From the NCBI GenBank assembly GCA_947499075.1, contig CANMNA010000025.1, positions 1 through 32,465 on the forward strand: a stretch of DNA of 32,465 nt, in the 5' to 3' direction. Below are positions 24,054 through 32,268 of the stretch, piece by piece. Each line of letters opens with the position of its first letter. Positions within the stretch are counted from its first letter, which is position 1. Under the pieces are notes generated by a model. It did no database searches, was not told the DNA's origin, and saw only the letters and a list, made by a program, of their open reading frames with translations. The stretch is from Myxococcales bacterium. GTDB lineage: Bacteria > Myxococcota_A > UBA9042. A program made the translations under genes and the position numbers.

Positions 24054-25430
24054 ATGGCGAGCGCAGCATCGGATACCCCCAAGACCTTGATCGAGTCGCT
24101 CGACCAGTGCGCCCATTGGTGCCGCTCTGGAGCAAGGCCGCGCGATCAGTTCCGCATTGGCACCGAGTACGAGCGGTTCGCGATCGGACCTGACGGCGCG
24201 CCCGTCGGCTACCACGGCCACGCCAGCATCAAGACCCTGCTCAACCGCCTGGTCGAGCGCCACGGTTGGCTACCGTTTGTCGAAAACGGCAACCCGATCG
24301 CCTTGTCCCGCGGCGGCGTGTCGGTATCCCTAGAGCCCGCTGGCCAATTCGAGCTCTCGGGCGGCACTCAGCCGACGATCGCCGCGACCCAAGCCGAGCT
24401 GGAGGCGCACCAGCGCGAAGTGCAAGACGTCGCCCAGGACTTGGGCATCCGCTTGGCGTGGCTGGGCTTTAACCCGCACACGCCGGTCGACCGCGCGCCG
24501 CAGATGCCCAAGGACCGTTACAAGATCATGCGCGACTGGATGCCAACGGTTGGTGGCCACGGCCTGCACATGATGCACTTGACGTGTACGGTGCAGGCCA
24601 ACATCGATTTTTCGTCGGAACACGAGTGCATGGAGATGATGCGGGCCGGCCACTTGCTTTCGCCAGTGATCATCGGGCTTTTTGCCAATTCACCGTGGGC
24701 AGAAGGCAAGCCCAGCGGCTACGCGACGTTCCGCGCCCACTTGTGGACCGACGTCGACAACGCCCGCTGCGACGTGCGCAAGTTTGCGTTCGACAAGTCG
24801 GCGTCGATCGCCGACTACGTCCAGTGGGCCGTCGACGTCCCGATGTACTTTGTCGGTATCGACAAGCCAGACGGCAGCCACGGCTACCAGGCCATGGACG
24901 GCAAGTTTACGTTTCGGCAGTTCTTTGAGCGCGGCCTCGACGGGCGGCGGGCCACACTCGCCGATTGGGAACTGCATGTGTCCACGCTGTTTCCCGATAT
25001 TCGTCTCAAGCGCTGGCTGGAGATTCGCCAGGCCGATCTGGTGCCGCCCGAGTCGATTGCCGCTCTGCCCGCGCTGGCCAAGGGATGGCTGTACGACGTG
25101 CAGGCGCGCGGTGAAATTCTCGACCTGCTGCGCGATGGCGACAGCAAGATCGACCGCGCGGTGTTGCGCGAAGAGGCCTGCCGGACTGCGCTCGGTGCCC
25201 GTGTCGGCGATGTGCATGTGGGTCAGTGGGCCAAAGAGGCGCTGGCGATCGCGCGGCGGGGACTGCAACGTTTGGCCGAACAGAGCGGCACGGATCACCA
25301 GGCAGCGCAAAGCTTGGTGGCGCTCGAAGAGATCGCGCACGGTGACAAGCCGGCATATTGGCAGCGTGCGGCCGCGCGCCTCGAGCAGGGCGCGACCCTG
25401 GCTGATTTGGCGACGCCGTGGCCTGTTTGA
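24054..25430 (+). CDS. gshA: Glutamate-cysteine ligase (plant/proteobacterial type)
   Basis: This 458-aa protein joins glutamate and cysteine with ATP, the committed step of glutathione synthesis. It belongs to the plant/alpha-proteobacterial class: FRIGTEYERF (33-42), VSLEPAGQFELSGG (91-104), RYKIMRDWMP (155-164), MMHLTCTVQANIDF (173-186), LFANSPWAEGKPSGY (209-223), RAHLWTDVDNAR (227-238). The length is close to the family norm. GAGGTGAC precedes the ATG. A redox-regulatory disulfide like that of plant enzymes cannot be judged from sequence alone. No glutathione synthetase gene is in the window. It follows the GT-C-like gene with 13 bases between stop and start, so it is probably on the same transcript. 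The product would feed the two glutaredoxins elsewhere in the window. Confidence 0.93.
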   Translation: MASAASDTPKTLIESLDQCAHWCRSGARPRDQFRIGTEYERFAIGPDGAPVGYHGHASIKTLLNRLVERHGWLPFVENGNPIALSRGGVSVSLEPAGQFELSGGTQPTIAATQAELEAHQREVQDVAQDLGIRLAWLGFNPHTPVDRAPQMPKDRYKIMRDWMPTVGGHGLHMMHLTCTVQANIDFSSEHECMEMMRAGHLLSPVIIGLFANSPWAEGKPSGYATFRAHLWTDVDNARCDVRKFAFDKSASIADYVQWAVDVPMYFVGIDKPDGSHGYQAMDGKFTFRQFFERGLDGRRATLADWELHVSTLFPDIRLKRWLEIRQADLVPPESIAALPALAKGWLYDVQARGEILDLLRDGDSKIDRAVLREEACRTALGARVGDVHVGQWAKEALAIARRGLQRLAEQSGTDHQAAQSLVALEEIAHGDKPAYWQRAAARLEQGATLADLATPWPV

Positions 25431-25441
25431 CCGGCCCGGAA

Positions 25442-25483
25442 CGGACGCACCCTTTATTCAGAACCATGAATTAACAGGATTAA
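25442..25483. repeat. Dispersed 42-bp element, copy B
   Basis: This is the second copy of the element at 20559-20600 in the same orientation, beginning CGGACGCACCCTTTATTCA and ending with TTAACAGGATTAA. It lies in the 73-base gap between the converging ends of gshA and pepQ, so it cannot be a simple upstream promoter part in this location. It is A/T-richer than its surroundings. Confidence 0.75.
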
Positions 25484-25503
25484 GCTACGATAGCGGTCAG
25501 CCG

Positions 25504-26859
25504 CTACGCCGCCCCGCCGCCTTGTGGCATCACCGTCCGGGTCAAGTTCAGGTGCCCTTGCGCGCCGCCACACACCACGACGTCGTCCTCGATCCGAATG
25601 CCGCCAAATGGCGCCAGTTGATCGACCAACGGCCAATTGACCAACCGGCTGTGTGGGCCTTGGCGCAGCGGCCGCAGCAACCCGTCGATGAAGTACAGCC
25701 CCGGCTCGATGGTGAACACCTGGCCTGCGTCGATCAGCCGCGTGTTGCGCAAATACGGGTTATCTGGCCGCGGCCGAATCTTGGCGCACCCGACATCGTG
25801 GGTCTGTAGGCCCAGCGCGTGACCCAAGCCGTGGGGAAAAAACGCGAACGTGATGTCTTTGCTGACCAGCTCGTCGGGGCCACCGTGCACAAGTCCAGCC
25901 TCTTTTAGGACGCACCCGATGTTGAAGTGAGCAGAATCATGCAATGTCTCGTAGGGCACGCCGAGGGCAATTTGCGCGCACAGCTGCAGTTGCACGCGGT
26001 CGACGGCCGTGACCAACTGGGCAAACGTATCGAGCGCCGCCCCGCTGCCGCGCGTCCAAGTTCGGGTGATGTCGGCGTGGTAACCCAGGCACGTTGCCCC
26101 CGCATCGAGCAGCAGCGACTCCGCCTGCCGCCCGGGATCGCTCTTGCCGTACGCGATGTGGTGCAGTGTCGCCGCGTGCGGGCCAAGCGCCACAATGTTC
26201 TTGTACGGCGTCTCTGGATCGTCCTGGGCCGTGGCGTGCAGGTAGCGCAGGTGGATCTGCAACTCTGACATTCCGCCCGCCGCAAACGCTTGGCGCGCTG
26301 CATCGTGGCCAGCCGCTGCCCGCCCGTTGGCCTCGGTCAGGCAGGCCACTTCATACGCGGTCTTGTGCACCCGCAGTTCGTCGAGCGCTGCCACCAATTC
26401 CGACGGGTTGCACACGCCGTGGCCCACCAGATCGTGGGCGCGCTGCGCTGTCTCGGCAATCACCGCGACACTGCCCAGCGGCACACGGTCGCGCACTTGA
26501 CCCAGCGTCGCAAACGGCTTTACTTCCATTTCTGCTGCAAAATCGGTGCGTTCAGGCGTAGGCGGACCCTCCCAAAACGAGTCAGGCTGGTGCCACGCCA
26601 GCAGCGGCCTCTCACCCGGCACCACGACCACGAAGCTACCCGGAGCGACCAGCGGCAGCCAATGGGCAAACCCTGGCGCGCGCCGAAACGGCCAGTCCTG
26701 ATCGTCGAACCGAGACTTGGGCTGCAGCGTGCCAGCGTCGAGCACCAGAGCGGCATAGCCCAGCGCGGTCAGCGTCTGACCGTAACGCTGAGACAGGTGC
26801 GCGATGTGCGCGCGATACAGCGTCGAAATCGTATCCAAATTTAACATCGTATCAGCCAT
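25504..26859 (-). CDS. pepQ: Xaa-Pro dipeptidase, M24B family
   Basis: This 451-aa enzyme hydrolyses dipeptides with C-terminal proline, using two metal ions. The five ligands are in place: Asp252 and Asp263 (LLLDAG...YHADITRTW), His343 (FFPHGLGHALG), Glu385 (VFTIEPGLYF) and Glu424 (GGIRIEDDVV). The N-terminal domain also matches PepQ: LYRAHIAHLSQRYGQTL near residue 14, and WHQPDSFWEGPP near 89. The ATG at 26859 is chosen; one at 26847 is also possible, and the frame back to 26919 runs into the divergent gene's upstream region. It works in the cytoplasm in peptide recycling and is divergent from the M1 aminopeptidase across about 120 bases, suggesting shared control. Confidence 0.93.
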   Translation of the reverse strand: MADTMLNLDTISTLYRAHIAHLSQRYGQTLTALGYAALVLDAGTLQPKSRFDDQDWPFRRAPGFAHWLPLVAPGSFVVVVPGERPLLAWHQPDSFWEGPPTPERTDFAAEMEVKPFATLGQVRDRVPLGSVAVIAETAQRAHDLVGHGVCNPSELVAALDELRVHKTAYEVACLTEANGRAAAGHDAARQAFAAGGMSELQIHLRYLHATAQDDPETPYKNIVALGPHAATLHHIAYGKSDPGRQAESLLLDAGATCLGYHADITRTWTRGSGAALDTFAQLVTAVDRVQLQLCAQIALGVPYETLHDSAHFNIGCVLKEAGLVHGGPDELVSKDITFAFFPHGLGHALGLQTHDVGCAKIRPRPDNPYLRNTRLIDAGQVFTIEPGLYFIDGLLRPLRQGPHSRLVNWPLVDQLAPFGGIRIEDDVVVCGGAQGHLNLTRTVMPQGGGAA

Positions 26860-26979
26860 CTGGCCGCTCAGTCTGTCGCCGCCGATTGGCAAGTGTGCGC
26901 CGATCCACTCGCCATGCAAAACGTGCTAGCGTTGCCGCGACGCGCCGCTCTGCCTCGGCCGCGGCCCAAGGAAGCTGCT

Positions 26980-29559
26980 ATGTCTTCGCGCGAACACGGT
27001 TTTGGCGGGATCGATGCCGTCGAGCAATCGGCGCTGTATACCCTGCGCGCCCGCAAAGAATTTGCCACCGCAGATACGCCAGAGCGGTATCCGCCCGATG
27101 TGCCGGTCGACTGGCAGCAGCTGACTTTGGCGGTCGAAGTCGACGTCGCCAACCGGCGTGTGTTTGGCACTGCGACGTACGAAGGTGTCGTGCGCAAGGC
27201 CAAGGTGCAGCGGCTGCGCTTCGATGCCGACGGATTCGAAGTGCTGCGGGCCTTCGATGGCGCTGGCAAGTCGCAGTACTTTGAACACGACGGCAAGACG
27301 CTGTGGGTCGACGCCGGTCGCGGGGTGTACCGCGGCGAGGCCATTCGAATTGCCATCGATTTTGACACACGCCACCCGCCTGCTGGCTTCTACTTTGTGC
27401 TGCCCGACGCTGATCACCCGCAGCGTCTGGCGCACGCGTGGACCCAAGGCCAGGACGAGGACAGCAAGTTCTGGTTTCCGTGCCACGATGCGCCCAACCA
27501 CAAGCTGCGCCTGCAGGTCATTGCGACGGTGCCGGCCGACATGGTCGCGCTGTCCAACGGCGTGCTCAAAGACATTCACCGCGCTGCCGATGCCGACAAG
27601 CGCATCTTCGACTGGCAACTGGGCCGGCCCATCCCGATTTACCTGCTCACGCTGGTGGTTGGGCCGTTTGTCGAGGTCCGCCAGCAAGAGGAGCCGACGC
27701 CTATCAGCTTTGCCGTGCTGCCCGGCCGCGAGGAGGATGGCATGCGATCGTTTCGGCGCACGCCAGAGATGGTGGCGCTGTACGAAAAGTTGACAGGAAC
27801 TCGCTATCCTTACGAAAAATATGGTCAAGTTGCCGTTTCTGAGTTCGTGTTCGGCGGCATGGAAAATGCGTCCATGACAACCCAGACCGACCTGACGCTG
27901 CACGACGAGCGGGCCCACCTCGACTTCAGCTCTGAGCCGCTGGTCAGCCACGAGCTGGCGCACCAGTGGTTCGGTGATCTGGTGACGTGCCGCAGCTGGT
28001 CCCACGGTTGGCTCAACGAAGGGTTTGCCACCTACTTCGAGCAGTTGTGGCAAGAGCACGCCAACGGTGACGACGAATTTGACTACGCCCGGCTCACCGC
28101 CCAGCGTGCCTACATGGCGGAGGATGCGGGGCGCTATCGCCGCACGATCGTGACCAACAAGTACGAAGAGCCCATCGACGTGTTCGACGCACACTTGTAC
28201 GAGAAGGGCGGCGCGGTGTTGCACATGCTGCGGCGCAAGCTGGGCGACGCTACGTTTTTTGGCGCGGTTGGGGCCTACTTGCGCGAGCATGCCGACGGTG
28301 TTGCCGAGACACCCGATTTGCGCCGGGCGTTTGAGACGTTTAGCGGTGTCGATCTCGGCAAGTTCTTTGGACAGTGGGTCGAGACTGGCAAAGGCCATCC
28401 TGAGATCAAGGTCGCGGGCAGCTGGGACGGTGAAACCCGGACCTACAAGCTCACGCTGGAGCAGACGCAGGACACTGCGAGCGCTCCCGTGTTCATGCTT
28501 GAGGTGCTCGTGCAATTGTGCAGTGAAGACGGTGTGCTTGACGAGCGGACGTTGCTGCTCGATCGCAAGCAGCAGTCTTTTTGGCTCAGCTTGCCTGAGG
28601 CGCCGGCCCACGTGCTCATCGATCCCCGCGGCGATGTACTGGCGACATGGGACCTCGGTCTGCCAGAGCCGCAGCTGCGCACGACGCTGGCCACATCGGC
28701 CACGGCTTCTGCGCGCATCGCGGCGGCGCATGCGCTGGGCAAGCGGCCGTCGGCGACCAACGTTGCGGCCTTGGGCCACGCGCTGCAAGGGGACGGCCCG
28801 TGGATGGTCGCCGCCGAGGCGGCCAAGGTGTTGGGCAAGATTGGCACGAGCGAGGCGTATGCTGCACTTCAGCGCGCGGTCTTGCTGGGTCATCCCAAGG
28901 CACGGCGCGCCGTGCGAGAGGCCATCGGCAAGTTCCAGACTCTGGCCGCTGCAGCGCTTTTGCACGAATTGCTCGCGGCGGGCGATGTTTCGGTGCTAGT
29001 CGAAGCCGAGACCGCCAAGAGCCTGGGCGCCACCCGTCAGGCGGTGGCGTTTGAGGCGCTCGTGTCGGCGCTGGACCGCGACAGCTGGAACGAGACCGTG
29101 CGCGTCGGCGTGCTCGACGGCCTCGCAGCGCTGGCAGACCCACGCGGCATGGCGGTGGCTGAGCGCTACTTGGCCCGCCACTACCCGACATTGCTGCGCT
29201 GCGCGGCGATTCGCTGCCTATGCCGGTTCCAAGGCGAGCCTGCCAAAGTGATCGACGCCCTGCGGCCTTGGACGGCCGACAACTCCTTCCGCTTTGCCTT
29301 CAACATGGCTTCGGCTTTGGGCGGTCTGGGCGATCCGCGGGCCGCGGCATTGCTGCAAGCTGTTATCGACAAAGCCGGCGACGGCCGGGTGCGCAAGCGC
29401 GCCCTAGAGTCGCTGGCCACTTTGCGGGCTGGGTTGGCGGCGGGCAAGCAGGTCGATGCGATACGCACCGACGTCGATGGCTTTCGCAATCAACTGCGCG
29501 ACCTTGCCGACCGCTTGGACCAGGCCGAGCAGCTGCGCAAGGCCTCGGTGACGGTGTGA
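26980..29559 (+). CDS. M1-family aminopeptidase fused to HEAT repeats
   Basis: This is an 859-aa protein starting at ATG 26980 with AAGGAAG 5 bases upstream; the frame back to 26893 lacks a site. There is no signal peptide, so it is cytoplasmic. The N-terminal beta domain (about 40-235) precedes the zinc domain: FVFGGMENASM (289-299, exopeptidase motif GGMEN), HELAHQWFG (324-332), WLNEGFA (344-350, third ligand Glu347) and the catalytic tyrosine in YEKGGAVLHM (407-416). Instead of the usual ERAP1-like C-terminal domain, residues from about 590 form HEAT-like pairs (AAAHALGKRPSATNVAALG, AAEAAKVLGKIGTSEAY, VLDGLAALADPRGMA), with a final coiled coil (RNQLRDLADRLDQAEQL). It removes N-terminal residues from peptides. 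Its TGA overlaps the next gene's GTG. Confidence 0.93.
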   Translation: MSSREHGFGGIDAVEQSALYTLRARKEFATADTPERYPPDVPVDWQQLTLAVEVDVANRRVFGTATYEGVVRKAKVQRLRFDADGFEVLRAFDGAGKSQYFEHDGKTLWVDAGRGVYRGEAIRIAIDFDTRHPPAGFYFVLPDADHPQRLAHAWTQGQDEDSKFWFPCHDAPNHKLRLQVIATVPADMVALSNGVLKDIHRAADADKRIFDWQLGRPIPIYLLTLVVGPFVEVRQQEEPTPISFAVLPGREEDGMRSFRRTPEMVALYEKLTGTRYPYEKYGQVAVSEFVFGGMENASMTTQTDLTLHDERAHLDFSSEPLVSHELAHQWFGDLVTCRSWSHGWLNEGFATYFEQLWQEHANGDDEFDYARLTAQRAYMAEDAGRYRRTIVTNKYEEPIDVFDAHLYEKGGAVLHMLRRKLGDATFFGAVGAYLREHADGVAETPDLRRAFETFSGVDLGKFFGQWVETGKGHPEIKVAGSWDGETRTYKLTLEQTQDTASAPVFMLEVLVQLCSEDGVLDERTLLLDRKQQSFWLSLPEAPAHVLIDPRGDVLATWDLGLPEPQLRTTLATSATASARIAAAHALGKRPSATNVAALGHALQGDGPWMVAAEAAKVLGKIGTSEAYAALQRAVLLGHPKARRAVREAIGKFQTLAAAALLHELLAAGDVSVLVEAETAKSLGATRQAVAFEALVSALDRDSWNETVRVGVLDGLAALADPRGMAVAERYLARHYPTLLRCAAIRCLCRFQGEPAKVIDALRPWTADNSFRFAFNMASALGGLGDPRAAALLQAVIDKAGDGRVRKRALESLATLRAGLAAGKQVDAIRTDVDGFRNQLRDLADRLDQAEQLRKASVTV

Positions 29560-30734
29560 CGGTTGCGGTGCCGCAGGCCTTGAGCGCTGACCCGATCGAT
29601 CTGAGCGCTTGCCATGCCCGTTTGCATCTGGCGGTCCGACAGGGCGCCTGCTCTGCCGCAGCCTTCGCGGTAGCGAGGGCGCGCGGCCCGGTGCACTGCG
29701 TCACCGCTGGACGCACCAGTCGGGTCAGCTTGACGGGCCCCGGCGGCCGCTGGCAGCCAATGCCGGGCACGCCGATCGGGCCCGGCACGCGGTTTGACTT
29801 GGCATCGCTGACCAAACCCATTGCGACTACAACGCTCTTGGCGCAAGCTGTGGCCGCCGGCCACATCGATCTGAGCGCCCCGCTGCAGCACTACCTAGCC
29901 GATGCCCGCGGTACGCCGTGCGGGCAGTTTCGGGTCCGAGACTTGCTGTGCCACACCTCTGGCTGGCCGGCTTGGCTGGACTACTTCGCCGCGACCACTG
30001 GCTTTGCATCGCACCAGCGCCTGGCGGAGGTCCGGCACTTGGTTCTGACTACGCAGCCCGTCGCTGAAACCGGTGTGCAGGCCGTGTACAGCGATCTTGG
30101 CTTTATGGCGCTGGGATGGATGCTGGAGGCGACAGCTGGCCAGCCGCTCAGTGACCTCTTCGCGCGCCAGATCGCCAAGCCGCTCAACATCCACGTCGGC
30201 TACCGGCCGATGGCGGCGGTGCAGCCACTAGAGCCCCTGGTCGCGACTGAGATTTGGTCGCCCCGCTGCAGCGATGGCCTGCCATTGCAGGGGGTGGTCC
30301 ACGACGACAATTGTGCCGCGTTGGGCGGGGTGGCTGGCCACGCCGGCTTGTTCGGGGCAGCGCACGACGTCGCGGTTTGGGCTCAGCAATGGCTATCAGC
30401 CCACGCTGGCGATCCAGTCTCGCTCGGATTGGACCCGTCGCTTGTGCGCGCGTGGACCGCAGCCGCCGGCGTCGCAGGCAGCAATTGGCGCCATGGCTGG
30501 GATTCGCCGACCCAGCCAGGTTCGACTGCCGGAAGCCTCGCACCTGCAGATTCCTTTGGTCATTTGGGCTTCACGGGCACCAGCGTGTGGCTCGCCCCGT
30601 CTGCTGACGTGGCCGCGGTGCTGTTGACCAACCGCGTGCACCCTGACCGTTCTGCAACAGGACCGATCAAAACATTTCGCCTAGAAATGTACGACTTGCT
30701 GTGGACGGCTGTGGCGCACCCACCGGTCCGTTGA
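29556..30734 (+). CDS. Serine beta-lactamase/esterase-like hydrolase
   Basis: This is a 392-aa member of the class C beta-lactamase-like (PF00144-type) serine hydrolase group. With the GTG at 29556 it overlaps the preceding stop (GTGA). The key motifs are FDLASLTKP (80-88, nucleophile Ser84 and Lys87), LLCHTSGWP (130-138), YSD (178-180, in place of YxN) and GFTGTSVW near the C-terminus, taking the place of the KTG/HxG box. No signal peptide is seen, unlike secreted beta-lactamases. It may be an esterase, a D-amino-acid peptidase or a cytoplasmic peptide hydrolase; coupling to an aminopeptidase favours a peptide-related role. Resistance should not be inferred. Confidence 0.87.
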   Translation: MTVAVPQALSADPIDLSACHARLHLAVRQGACSAAAFAVARARGPVHCVTAGRTSRVSLTGPGGRWQPMPGTPIGPGTRFDLASLTKPIATTTLLAQAVAAGHIDLSAPLQHYLADARGTPCGQFRVRDLLCHTSGWPAWLDYFAATTGFASHQRLAEVRHLVLTTQPVAETGVQAVYSDLGFMALGWMLEATAGQPLSDLFARQIAKPLNIHVGYRPMAAVQPLEPLVATEIWSPRCSDGLPLQGVVHDDNCAALGGVAGHAGLFGAAHDVAVWAQQWLSAHAGDPVSLGLDPSLVRAWTAAAGVAGSNWRHGWDSPTQPGSTAGSLAPADSFGHLGFTGTSVWLAPSADVAAVLLTNRVHPDRSATGPIKTFRLEMYDLLWTAVAHPPVR

Positions 30735-30760
30735 CCACCCGCGCCTTGCGCTGCTATGTT
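30731..30760 (+). promoter_or_regulatory. Predicted promoter of the zinc-ribbon protein gene
   Basis: TTGACC (30731-30736) and TATGTT (30755-30760) are separated by 18 bp. The -35 box contains the TGA stop of the serine hydrolase. The predicted leader is about 160 bases long, to the GTG at 30931, and is otherwise featureless. Confidence 0.45.
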
Positions 30761-30930
30761 TCAAAGCGCCGCCGTTGGGGCGGCCCTGCGGCTGAACCAC
30801 TGCCTCAGGTCCATCGGCGCGACCTCGGTTCGGCACCGCCACGCTGGCACGCTCGTCCGTCGGTAGTTTTCGAACTGTTCTCAGAAGTTGCTTGCAACGC
30901 ACCTGAACCGTCAGGCGGGAGGCAGACAGA

Positions 30931-32268
30931 GTGTCCGAAGCGCGCCCGATCACCAACGTGACCGACTTTGTTTGCGGTGCCTGCTGGAATTCCTTCAGCA
31001 AGCTCGAGAAAGGGGTCAATCAAGGCGACCACGTCATCTGTCCGCACTGCAGCCACAAGATGCCCATCGATCAGGACATTGTCGCCACCGTCAACGCGGC
31101 TGGTCGTGGCCATGGCACCATCTCCAGTGGCTTCAAACCTGCCGGTGCGGCGACCCTGCCCGACACCATGACCGGCGAGGAGATCGGGTTCCCAGATCTG
31201 GACCCAAGCCCAGGCTACGGCTGGATGCCACCCGACTTGGTCGGGCGGTCCTTGGAGCCTGCAGGATTCGTAGTCGGCGAGGCCGATGATGTCGAAGACT
31301 TTGACTTCAACGAACCCACGTTGCGTCCCGACCAGAGCCATGAAGGCCTGATGGCCCAAGTGCGCGGCGCGCCGACGCCCACAGCGCTGCCGCCAGAGAT
31401 GATGGAGCGTTCGGCCGACCTGCCGGACGGTCCGACCTCGCGCGAGCGCCGTCCGCCCTCAGAACCTGAGCTTGCAGCCGACTCTGAAATCGGCATGCGC
31501 ACCGATGCCGATGCGGTCAATCCGATCGCCGGCTCCGATGATCAGGGCGGTGAACCGGCCGTTGGCGATGGCGCAGTTCCTCCGATTCCGGGAGAGTCCG
31601 ACGCTGAGGCTGCCATCATCGGCGGCGATTGGAAGCTGCGTGCTCTTGGCCTGACGTACAACTTTCATGGACTTGACGCCCTGCTCGGCCGCGCCGCAAG
31701 CAAATCAGGCCAGGCAATGCAAGTGTCGATCGACGGTACCAACTGGAAGGACTTTGATTCGTTCTTCCACTTGTACAAATCCGGGTACGCGCCAAGCCTT
31801 GCGCTGGAAAAGTCGGGAGAACCGGGTTCTGCGCCGATGACGCCGTCGGCAGCCCCGGCATCGTTGCCCAGTGGTGCGCAGCCAGCGTTGGCGCGCGGCA
31901 ACCGCCAGACGATGAACCGGTTGGGCAGCACCGACACCAGCGGTGCCGGCAAGCCCGACGACAAAGCCAAGGCCTCGCCGGGCAGCGACAAAGGCGACGC
32001 GCTCTCGTCCGGGCGCACGAGCAACGGCCCGGCTGCTGCCGCCGGGCGCGGCATTGGCCCGAACACGTCGCCATCCCGCACTAGCAAGATGAGCGCAAGC
32101 AAGACGAGCGCAAGCAAGACGGGCGCAAGCAAGACGGGCGCCAGTGCCAGCGACGCCGGCGGCAGCAACCGCGGGCTGATGATCGCCGTGGCAGTTGCCC
32201 TGATCGCCGTTGCCGCCGTCGGCCTGCTGTCGTGGCAGGGCCTCATCACGATTCCCGGGCTGAAATAG
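30931..32268 (+). CDS. Zinc-ribbon, tail-anchored protein with Ser/Lys repeats
   Basis: This is a 445-aa protein with GTG start and GGGAGG at 30917-30922, 8 bases upstream. Residues 15-40 form a zinc ribbon (CGAC...CPHC; Cys15, 18, 37, 40), of the MJ0042/FrzS-like kind found in myxobacterial regulators. A long acidic, disordered stretch follows (about 50-230). Residues about 230-295 form a small domain (DWKLRALGLTYNFHG, VSIDGTNWKDFDSFFHLY) resembling GYF_2-like or similar deltaproteobacterial modules; the match is by eye. After a Ser/Ala/Gly linker with four SKTGA-type repeats there is one membrane segment (LMIAVAVALIAVAAVGLLSW) near the C-terminus, so it is tail-anchored with the zinc ribbon in the cytoplasm. 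Such architecture suits a scaffold for a membrane-associated complex. Confidence 0.82.
   Translation: MSEARPITNVTDFVCGACWNSFSKLEKGVNQGDHVICPHCSHKMPIDQDIVATVNAAGRGHGTISSGFKPAGAATLPDTMTGEEIGFPDLDPSPGYGWMPPDLVGRSLEPAGFVVGEADDVEDFDFNEPTLRPDQSHEGLMAQVRGAPTPTALPPEMMERSADLPDGPTSRERRPPSEPELAADSEIGMRTDADAVNPIAGSDDQGGEPAVGDGAVPPIPGESDAEAAIIGGDWKLRALGLTYNFHGLDALLGRAASKSGQAMQVSIDGTNWKDFDSFFHLYKSGYAPSLALEKSGEPGSAPMTPSAAPASLPSGAQPALARGNRQTMNRLGSTDTSGAGKPDDKAKASPGSDKGDALSSGRTSNGPAAAAGRGIGPNTSPSRTSKMSASKTSASKTGASKTGASASDAGGSNRGLMIAVAVALIAVAAVGLLSWQGLITIPGLK
32083..32142 (+). repeat. Four 15-bp in-frame repeats encoding SKTGA-type units
   Basis: Units at 32083-32097, 32098-32112, 32113-32127 and 32128-32142 share AGCAAGACGRGCGCA with single-base changes. 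They encode SKMSA, SKTSA, SKTGA, SKTGA in the linker before the membrane segment. The unit length is a multiple of three, so copy-number change would only shorten or lengthen the linker. Confidence 0.9.

Noticed and set aside
26926..28965. Long minus-strand frame opposite the M1 aminopeptidase
   Set aside because: Antisense shadow of a gene with all M1 catalytic motifs.
29556..30734. Antibiotic-resistance beta-lactamase
   Set aside because: No signal peptide, YSD in place of YxN and no canonical KTG box; family membership alone does not support resistance.
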